9,948 nucleotides of DNA from Burkholderiales bacterium. GTDB taxonomy: Bacteria > Pseudomonadota > Gammaproteobacteria > Burkholderiales > CAIKXV01. Of this stretch, positions 5,266 to 9,948 are shown piece after piece. A program made the position numbers and the translations under genes. The stretch covers positions 1 through 9,948 of the forward strand of contig JACMMK010000129.1 in the NCBI GenBank assembly GCA_014379045.1. The letters run 5' to 3'. The notes under the pieces were generated by a model, which saw nothing but the letters and a program-made list of their open reading frames with translations, had not been told where the DNA came from and did no database searches. The first letter of the stretch is position 1, and each line of letters opens with the position of its first letter.

Positions 5266-7236
5266 ATGCCCGATATTCGCCTTCCCGACGGTTCAACCCG
5301 ACACTTCGATGCGCCGGTCACGGTCGCACAGGTTGCGCAAAGCATCGGTTCGGGCCTCGCGCGCGCCGCGCTGGCGGGCAGGGTCGACAGCAAGCTGGTC
5401 GACACCTCGTATCTGATCGATCGCGACGTCGCGCTCTCGATCGTCACCGACCGCGACCCCGAAGGCGTCGACGTGATCCGTCACTCGACCGCGCACCTGC
5501 TCGCCGCTGCGGTGAAGGAACTCTTCCCCGACGCGCAGGTGACGATCGGCCCGGTGATCGACAACGGCTTCTACTACGATTTCTCGTACAAGCGTCCGTT
5601 CACACCCGACGACCTCGAGGCGATCGAGAAGCGGATGAGCGAGCTCGCGCGCCGCGACATTCCGGTCAGCCGCGAAGTAATGCCGCGTGATCAGGCAGTC
5701 GAGTTTTTCAAATCGATCGGCGAGCACTACAAGGCCGAGATCATCGCCTCGATTCCCTCGGACGAGCCGATCTCGCTCTACCGCGAAGGCGACTTCATCG
5801 ACCTGTGCCGCGGCCCGCACGTGCCCTCTACCGCCAAGTTGAAGGTGTTCAAGCTGATGAAGCTCGCCGGGGCGTACTGGCGGGGCGATTCGAACAACGA
5901 GATGTTGCAGCGAATCTACGGCACGGCGTGGGCGCGCAAGGAAGATCAGGACGCCTATCTGCATCAGCTCGAAGAGGCCGAGAAGCGCGACCATCGTCGC
6001 CTCGGCCGTCAGCTCGACCTGTTCCACATGCAGGACGAAGCGCCCGGCATGGTGTTCTGGCACGCCAAGGGTTGGACGATCTGGCAGGAGATCGAGCAGT
6101 ACATGCGGCGCGTGCTAGACGGCGCCGGGTATCAGGAGGTGAAGACCCCGATGGTGATGGACCGCGCGCTGTGGGAGCGCTCGGGGCATTGGGAAAACTA
6201 CCGCGAGCACATGTTCACGACCGAATCGGAGAACCGCGATTACGCGGTCAAGCCGATGAACTGTCCCGGGCATGTGCAGATCTTCAACCATGGTCTGCGC
6301 AGTTATCGCGAATTGCCGCTGCGTCTCGCCGAGTTCGGCTCGTGTCATCGCAACGAGCCGTCGGGCGCGCTGCACGGACTGCTGCGCGTGCGCGGGTTCG
6401 TGCAGGACGACGCGCACATCTTCTGTACCGACGCTCAGGTGCAGGACGAGGCCGGGCGTTTCATCGAACTGCTGCAGAAGGTCTATGCCGACTTCGGTTT
6501 CCACGACATCCTGATCAAGCTGTCGACCCGGCCTGCGAAACGGATCGGTGCCGACGAGGCGTGGGATCGCGCTGAAGGCGCGCTCGCCGCGGCGCTCGAC
6601 GCCAAGGGTCTACCGTGGGAGAACAACCCGGGCGAGGGGGCGTTCTACGGCCCGAAGATCGAGTTTTCGCTGAAGGATTCGATCGGGCGCGTCTGGCAAT
6701 GCGGCACGCTGCAGCTCGATTTTGCGCTGCCGGCCCGCCTGGGCGCCGAATATGTGGCCGAAGACAATACCCGGAAGATTCCGGTGATGCTGCACCGGGC
6801 CGTACTGGGCTCGCTCGAACGGTTCATCGGCATCCTGATCGAGAACCATGCCGGCGCGATGCCGCTGTGGCTCGCGCCGGTACAGGCAATGGTGATGAAT
6901 ATCAGCGAGCATCAGGCCGAATACGCAACACAATTGATGCAAAAGCTGCGCGAAGCGGGTATCCGGGCCGAAGTTGACTTGAGAAACGAGAAAATAAACT
7001 ATAAGATTCGGGAACATAGCTTGAACAAAGTCCCTTACCAGCTGATCGTAGGCGAAAAGGAACTGGCTTCGGGATGCGTTGCCGTCCGGGCTCGTGGGAA
7101 CCGCGACCTCGGCGCGGTCGCGGCGGATGAACTGATCGGTACGTTACGGGCGGAAATCGACGCGAAGGGCGCGTCGACGGCGGCCCCGACGGTGTCGACC
7201 GCGACGGCAGGTTCGGTCGCAGTCGCAGCAGGCTAG
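5266..7236 (+). CDS. thrS: Threonyl-tRNA synthetase
   Basis: The product is 656 aa, starting at ATG 5266 with AGGA (5255-5258) 7 nt upstream. It charges tRNA-Thr with threonine in the cytoplasm and removes mischarged serine. In order: TGS domain (1-61); editing domain with HSTAH (His73, His77) and DLCRGPH (Cys181, His185); class II catalytic core with motif 1 around PMVMDRALWERSGHW (295-309), motif 2 FGSCHRNEPSG (Arg362), motif 3 GSLERFIGIL (Arg519); and the C-terminal anticodon-binding domain from about 535. The zinc ligands Cys333, His384 and His510 are all present, each one less than the remembered E. coli positions 334, 385 and 511. The last 20 or so residues form a Ser/Thr/Ala/Val-rich tail beyond the usual end. 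It is first in the translation operon. Near the 3' end, an AT-rich island (6974-7008) looks like an internal promoter. Confidence 0.98.
   Translation: MPDIRLPDGSTRHFDAPVTVAQVAQSIGSGLARAALAGRVDSKLVDTSYLIDRDVALSIVTDRDPEGVDVIRHSTAHLLAAAVKELFPDAQVTIGPVIDNGFYYDFSYKRPFTPDDLEAIEKRMSELARRDIPVSREVMPRDQAVEFFKSIGEHYKAEIIASIPSDEPISLYREGDFIDLCRGPHVPSTAKLKVFKLMKLAGAYWRGDSNNEMLQRIYGTAWARKEDQDAYLHQLEEAEKRDHRRLGRQLDLFHMQDEAPGMVFWHAKGWTIWQEIEQYMRRVLDGAGYQEVKTPMVMDRALWERSGHWENYREHMFTTESENRDYAVKPMNCPGHVQIFNHGLRSYRELPLRLAEFGSCHRNEPSGALHGLLRVRGFVQDDAHIFCTDAQVQDEAGRFIELLQKVYADFGFHDILIKLSTRPAKRIGADEAWDRAEGALAAALDAKGLPWENNPGEGAFYGPKIEFSLKDSIGRVWQCGTLQLDFALPARLGAEYVAEDNTRKIPVMLHRAVLGSLERFIGILIENHAGAMPLWLAPVQAMVMNISEHQAEYATQLMQKLREAGIRAEVDLRNEKINYKIREHSLNKVPYQLIVGEKELASGCVAVRARGNRDLGAVAADELIGTLRAEIDAKGASTAAPTVSTATAGSVAVAAG
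6979..7007 (+). promoter_or_regulatory. Candidate internal promoter in thrS for infC and downstream genes
   Basis: TTGAGA (6979-6984, 5 of 6) and TAAGAT (7002-7007, 4 of 6) are separated by 17 bp. An overlapping alternative is TTGACT (6974-6979) with TATAAG (7000-7005), each 5 of 6 but 20 bp apart. The segment is strikingly AT-rich inside a GC-rich gene and uses codons rare here (AAA ATA AAC TAT AAG ATT). In E. coli, promoters for infC are known to lie inside thrS. The start would be about 300 nt before infC. Confidence 0.4.
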
Positions 7237-7240
7237 ACCA

Positions 7241-7278
7241 CTGCCGCGGGGCCCCGTCGTTCGGGGCGCGCGGTGCAG
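7241..7278 (+). other. GC-rich hairpin in the thrS-infC gap
   Basis: CCGCG (7244-7248) and CCCCG (7252-7256) pair with CGCGG (7269-7273) and CGGGG (7262-7266) around the loop TCGTT, with a small internal loop. An outer CTG/CAG pairing closes it with a bulge. It starts 4 nt after the thrS stop and ends before the infC ribosome binding site. No T-run follows. It could be a leaky terminator, a processing site or a 3'-end stabiliser for thrS mRNA. Confidence 0.4.
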
Positions 7279-7314
7279 TCTTCATGGGTTTAACGAACGG
7301 CACGAGGTGTAGGC

Positions 7315-7839
7315 ATCGCTCAGGAAAAAGAGAAGGAAGCGCGGATCAACAGCGAGATCACCACACCCGAGATTCGTCTGGTGGGGCTCGAAGGCGAACC
7401 GCTCGGCATCGTGACCTCGGCGCAGGCGCTGGCGATGGCCGAAGAGGCGGAGGTCGATCTGGTCGAGATTGCGCCGACTGCGGTCCCTCCCGTTTGCCGG
7501 TTGATGGATTTCGGCAAGTTCAAGTACCGCGAGAGCAAGAAGAAGCACGAAGCCAAACTCAAGCAGAAGCAGATCCAGGTCAAGGAAGTGAAGTTCCGGC
7601 CGGGAACCGACGAAGGCGACTACCTGATCAAGCTGCGTAACCTCAATCGGTTTCTGACCGAGGGCGACAAGGCGAAGATCACATTACGGTTTCGCGGGCG
7701 TGAAATGGCGCACCAGGAGTTCGGCGTGAAGCTGCTCCAGCGGATTCAGGCAGACTTGGCGGAACTCGGCTCGGTAGAGCAGTTTCCCAAGCTCGAAGGG
7801 CGACAGATGATCATGGTGATCGCCCCTAAGAAGCGCTGA
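7315..7839 (+). CDS. infC: Translation initiation factor IF-3, ATC start codon
   Basis: The product is 174 aa. IF-3 binds the 30S subunit, prevents premature 50S joining and checks the initiator tRNA and start codon. The frame has a stop at 7291-7293, and no ATG, GTG or TTG lies between there and the conserved RINSEI block. ATC at 7315 follows GAGGTG (7304-7309) with 5 nt spacing. The next usable start, GTG 7381, would delete a conserved N-terminal strand. Residues 11-75 form the N-domain (RINSEITTPEIRLVG, DLVEIAPTAVPPVCRLMDFGKF). A Lys-rich linker helix follows (YRESKKKHEAKLKQKQ), then the C-domain to the end (VKEVKFRPGTDEGDY, ITLRFRGREMAH, EGRQMIMVIAPKK). Known infC genes use ATT, ATC or ATA starts so that IF-3 limits its own translation, and this gene fits. 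Start by inference; identity certain. Confidence 0.97.
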   Translation: MAQEKEKEARINSEITTPEIRLVGLEGEPLGIVTSAQALAMAEEAEVDLVEIAPTAVPPVCRLMDFGKFKYRESKKKHEAKLKQKQIQVKEVKFRPGTDEGDYLIKLRNLNRFLTEGDKAKITLRFRGREMAHQEFGVKLLQRIQADLAELGSVEQFPKLEGRQMIMVIAPKKR

Positions 7840-7865
7840 GGCGTTTCTACACCATGCAAGGAATT

Positions 7866-7892
7866 CATCGACGCAGCCTGGCTGCGTCGATG
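7866..7892 (+). other. Perfect 12-bp hairpin in the infC-rpmI gap
   Basis: CATCGACGCAGC (7866-7877) and GCTGCGTCGATG (7881-7892) are perfectly complementary around a CTG loop. It begins 26 nt after the infC stop. No T-run follows, so it is not an obvious terminator inside this operon. It may be part of the leader that controls rpmI-rplT (see 7944-7966) or an RNase III-type processing site. Confidence 0.6.
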
Positions 7893-7943
7893 CGACCCGT
7901 CGAATCTCGATGGCGGGCAACAAGTGGACGGCAGGCCCCTGAA

Positions 7944-7966
7944 GCGCTCTCGCCCCCGAGAGACGC
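7944..7966 (+). promoter_or_regulatory. Second hairpin before rpmI, candidate bL20 operator part
   Basis: CTCTCG (7947-7952) pairs with CGAGAG (7957-7962) around CCCC, extended by GCG (7944-7946) with CGC (7964-7966) past one bulged A. It ends 19 nt before the rpmI ribosome binding site GAGGTGG (7986-7992). In E. coli, bL20 represses rpmI-rplT by binding structures in this same gap. Similarity of the sequence itself to the known operator was not established, so the role is inferred from position. Confidence 0.35.
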
Positions 7967-7996
7967 CCGCCGACCATCAAAAAGTGAGGTGGCATC

Positions 7997-8194
7997 GTGC
8001 CCAAAATGAAGACGAAGAAAGGCGCCGCCAAGCGGTTCAAGGCGCGCGGCAGCGGCAGCATCAAGCGGAGCAAGGCTTTCCTGCGCCACATCCTCACGAA
8101 GAAGACGACCAAGCGCAAACGCGGTCTTCGGGGGACGTTGACGATCCATGCGTCGAACGAGAATTCCGTTCGCGCGATGCTGCCCTACGCCTAA
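7997..8194 (+). CDS. rpmI: 50S ribosomal protein bL35
   Basis: The product is 65 aa with the usual length and composition: very basic, beginning MPKMKTKKGAAKRFK, then KRSKAFLRHILTKKTTKRKRGLRG and a C-terminal VRAMLPY. bL35 is a component of the large ribosomal subunit. The start is GTG at 7997, with the strong site GAGGTGG (7986-7992) 4 nt upstream. The non-ATG start may help keep expression responsive to repression. Its TAA stop overlaps the Shine-Dalgarno site of rplT, with 12 nt between the genes, so the two are probably translationally coupled, as known for this pair. Confidence 0.98.
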   Translation: MPKMKTKKGAAKRFKARGSGSIKRSKAFLRHILTKKTTKRKRGLRGTLTIHASNENSVRAMLPYA

Positions 8195-8206
8195 GGAGAC
8201 GCTGCC

Positions 8207-8599
8207 ATGCCGAGAGTAAAACGCGGCGTCACCGCAAGGGCGCGCCACAAGAAGGTGCTCGAACAGGCGAAGGGCTTCCGCGGCCGTCGCAAGAGTGTTT
8301 ACCGGATCGCCAAAGAGGCGGTGATGAAGGCGGGGCAGTATGCCTACCGCGATCGTCGTCAGAAGAAGCGTCAGTTCCGCGTGTTGTGGATCGCTCGGAT
8401 CAACGCGGCAGCGCGCGAATGCGGGCTCACCTACAGCGTGTTCATGAACGGGCTGAAACGGGCGTGCGTCGAGATCGACCGCAAGGTGCTCGCCGATCTG
8501 GCGGTGGTCGACAAAGTCGCCTTCGCGAAGCTTGCCGATCAGGCGCGAGCGGCGTTGCCGGCGACCACGCCGCAGGCGGCGACACCCGCTCCAGTTTGA
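8207..8599 (+). CDS. rplT: 50S ribosomal protein bL20, with C-terminal extension
   Basis: The product is 130 aa. bL20 is an early assembly protein of the 50S subunit and, in several bacteria, a translational repressor of its own operon. The start is ATG 8207, with AAGGAGA (8193-8199) overlapping the rpmI stop. Seen: the N-terminal basic extension (MPRVKRGVTARARHKKVLEQAKGFRGRR in two parts), YRDRRQKKRQFR, LWIARINAAARE, and the C-terminal globular domain (LTYSVFMNGLKRA, DRKVLADLAV). The family usually ends at about 117-119 residues. Here the last 12 or so form an Ala/Pro/Thr tail (ATTPQAATPAPV) past the conserved domain. Identity is certain; the tail has no evident function. Confidence 0.98.
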   Translation: MPRVKRGVTARARHKKVLEQAKGFRGRRKSVYRIAKEAVMKAGQYAYRDRRQKKRQFRVLWIARINAAARECGLTYSVFMNGLKRACVEIDRKVLADLAVVDKVAFAKLADQARAALPATTPQAATPAPV

Positions 8600-8616
8600 G
8601 CGACCGGTGACTCGTT

Positions 8617-8653
8617 CCGGCCGCCACGCGAGGCATACGCGCGTGGCGGCCGG
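8617..8653 (+). terminator. Perfect 14-bp hairpin between rplT and pheS
   Basis: Arms 8617-8630 (CCGGCCGCCACGCG) and 8640-8653 (CGCGTGGCGGCCGG) are perfectly complementary around the 9-nt loop AGGCATACG. It starts 17 nt after the rplT stop and ends 32 nt before pheS. Only two Ts follow, so it lacks a full T-tract. It could end part of the ribosomal-protein transcripts or act as an attenuator for pheST. A Phe-rich leader peptide like E. coli pheM is not visible. Confidence 0.5.
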
Positions 8654-8685
8654 TTGGCTGCAGCGTTCTCGAAAGTAGTTCCAGG

Positions 8686-9708
8686 ATGCAGGCAGAACTC
8701 GATCGCATCGTCTCGGAGGCGCTTGCAGTCTTCGCGCAGGCGAACGATTCGCCCCGCCTCGAGCAGGACAAGGCACGCTTTCTCGGCAAGAGCGGCTCGC
8801 TGACCGAACTGCTGAAATCGCTCGGGAAACTCGACCCGGCAGCGCGCAAGGACGCGGGTGCTGCCATCAACGCCGCGAAGTCGGCGATCGAGGGAGCGCT
8901 GGACGAACGCCGGCGCACGCTGGTCGACGATGCGCTGGCGGCCCGGCTCGCGCAGGAGGAGATCGACGTGTCGCTGCCCGGCCGCGGCCGTGGGCGAGGG
9001 GCGATCCACCCGGTCACGCGCACCCAGCAGCGCGTCGAGGCGATCTTTCGCTCGATCGGCTTCGACATTGCCGACGGGCCGGAGATCGAGACCGACTGGT
9101 ACAACTTCACCGCGTTGAACAACCCGGAGAATCATCCCGCGCGTTCGATGCAGGACACGTTCTACATCGACGGGCGCGATACCGAGGGCAAGCGGCTGCT
9201 GTTGCGCACGCACACCTCGCCGATGCAGGTGCGCTATGCGCGGATGCATCGCCCTCCAATCAAGGTGATCGCGCCGGGGCGCACCTACCGCGTCGACTCC
9301 GATGCGACGCATTCGCCGATGTTCAACCAGGTCGAAGGGTTGTGGATCGACGAGGCGATCAGCTTCGCGCACCTGAAGGGGGTGTACACCGATTTCCTGC
9401 AGACGTTCTTCGAAACCGATCAGCTCCAGGTGCGCTTCCGGCCGTCGTTCTTTCCCTTCACCGAGCCCTCGGCAGAAGTCGACATGGCCTTCGGCAGCGG
9501 ACCGCTGAAGGGACGTTGGCTGGAGATCTCGGGGGCGGGCCAGGTGCATCCGGCGGTGATCCGCAACTTCGGGCTCGATCCTGAGCGCTACCTCGGCTTT
9601 GCCTTCGGCAGCGGGCTCGAGCGGCTGACGATGCTGCGCTACGGCGTCAGCGATCTGCGTCTGTTCTTCGAAAACGATCTGCGCTTCCTGCAGCAGTTCC
9701 AGCGCTGA
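8686..9708 (+). CDS. pheS: Phenylalanyl-tRNA synthetase alpha subunit
   Basis: The product is 340 aa, the usual bacterial length. It forms an alpha2-beta2 enzyme with PheT and carries the active site that activates phenylalanine and charges tRNA-Phe. In order: an N-terminal coiled-coil arm that grips tRNA (about 1-85), then the class II catalytic core. Motif 1 lies in HPVTRTQQRVEAIFRSIGF, followed by the PARSMQDTFY and LLRTHTSPMQVR segments, motif 2 GRTYRVDSDATHSPMFNQ (from Gly198), FFPFTEPSAEVDM, and motif 3 FGSGLERL (Gly308, Arg313). The start is ATG 8686. No good Shine-Dalgarno sequence precedes it (only CAGG touching the ATG), and no other start in frame is nearby. pheT follows after 12 nt. 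Confidence 0.98.
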   Translation: MQAELDRIVSEALAVFAQANDSPRLEQDKARFLGKSGSLTELLKSLGKLDPAARKDAGAAINAAKSAIEGALDERRRTLVDDALAARLAQEEIDVSLPGRGRGRGAIHPVTRTQQRVEAIFRSIGFDIADGPEIETDWYNFTALNNPENHPARSMQDTFYIDGRDTEGKRLLLRTHTSPMQVRYARMHRPPIKVIAPGRTYRVDSDATHSPMFNQVEGLWIDEAISFAHLKGVYTDFLQTFFETDQLQVRFRPSFFPFTEPSAEVDMAFGSGPLKGRWLEISGAGQVHPAVIRNFGLDPERYLGFAFGSGLERLTMLRYGVSDLRLFFENDLRFLQQFQR

Positions 9709-9720
9709 GCCGGGGGCGTC

Positions 9721-9948
9721 GTGCAGATTTCCGAACAGTGGTTGCGCAGCTTCGTCGATCCGGATCTCGACGCCGAGGCGCTCGCCCATCTGCTCACGAT
9801 GTCGGGACTCGAGGTGGAAGAGCGACGACCGGTTGCGCCACCGTTCTCGGGCGTGGTCGCGGCGACGGTGCTGGAAGTCGCAGCGCACCCGAAGGCTGAC
9901 CGGCTGCGCTTGTGCAAGGTCGATGTCGGCAGCGGCGCGCCGCTCGAC
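9721..9948 (+). CDS. pheT: Phenylalanyl-tRNA synthetase beta subunit, N-terminal part
   Basis: The first 76 codons are present; the gene runs off the right edge. The beta subunit holds the tRNA and edits mischarged tyrosine. The start is GTG 9721 (GTG-CAG-ATT, MQISEQWLRSFV), 12 nt after the pheS stop, with a G-rich stretch (9712-9716) as a weak ribosome site. Residues 1-38 are the N-terminal helical start (LAHLLTMSGLEVEE). From about residue 43 the tRNA-binding OB domain begins (FSGVVAATVLEVAAHPKADRL, LRLCKVDVG), which is the EMAP-II-like signature of PheT. The rest (about 700 residues in the family) lies outside the window. Confidence 0.95.
   Translation, partial: MQISEQWLRSFVDPDLDAEALAHLLTMSGLEVEERRPVAPPFSGVVAATVLEVAAHPKADRLRLCKVDVGSGAPLD

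Noticed and set aside
8607..8678. GTG-started 23-codon frame across the rplT-pheS hairpin as a pheS leader peptide
   Set aside because: It has no Phe codon and is not preceded by a convincing ribosome site, so it cannot work like pheM.
8539..9888. A 449-codon minus-strand frame opposite pheS, and similar ones opposite thrS, infC and rplT
   Set aside because: They are antisense shadows of well-conserved translation genes and show no ribosome site or domain.
1..9948. Mobile elements, CRISPR arrays, toxin-antitoxin or defence modules
   Set aside because: No transposase, integrase, recombinase, regularly spaced repeats or small paired genes were found in any part of the window.

Overview
This is a GC-rich, gene-dense stretch of chromosome from a betaproteobacterium, most likely of the order Burkholderiales. 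The reasons are the strong G/C bias at third codon positions, the Burkholderiales-like protein sequences, and the gene order tRNA-Val, thrS, infC, rpmI, rplT, pheS, pheT. The order-level assignment is an inference from familiarity; no search was run. I see no insertion sequence, CRISPR array or phage module.

The left part (1-3660) is accessory metabolism and cell envelope. It begins with the C-terminal part of an amidohydrolase of the 2-pyrone-4,6-dicarboxylate lactonase type. Next comes an exported protein with an adhesin-E-like N-terminal domain joined to a retropepsin-like aspartic protease domain. A PhoX-family phosphatase with a Tat lipoprotein-type leader is convergent to it, on the minus strand. 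A long hairpin (1508-1558) lies between the convergent genes. A PHO-box-like sequence (3597-3614) lies upstream of the phosphatase.

The middle part (3662-5061) holds a complete tRNA-Val(GAC) with encoded CCA. A 278-bp offset follows, at the end of which a copy of the tRNA 3' end recurs (16 of 19 bases). That copy runs into the start codon of a membrane-anchored alpha/beta hydrolase. It resembles the scar of a small integration or rearrangement at the tRNA gene.

The right part (5062-9948) is the classic translation operon: ThrRS, IF3, bL35, bL20, PheRS alpha and the first 76 codons of PheRS beta. infC has no ATG, GTG or TTG at the correct position. It starts at ATC behind a good Shine-Dalgarno site, the configuration associated with IF3 autoregulation. 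An AT-rich, promoter-like island lies near the 3' end of thrS. Strong hairpins occupy the thrS-infC, infC-rpmI and rplT-pheS gaps and are the best places to look for attenuation, RNA processing or bL20 autoregulation.

I found no clearly undescribed system. The strongest leads are the tRNA-end duplication, the AT-rich island in thrS, the paired hairpins before rpmI, the PHO-box candidate and the adhesin-E/retropepsin architecture.
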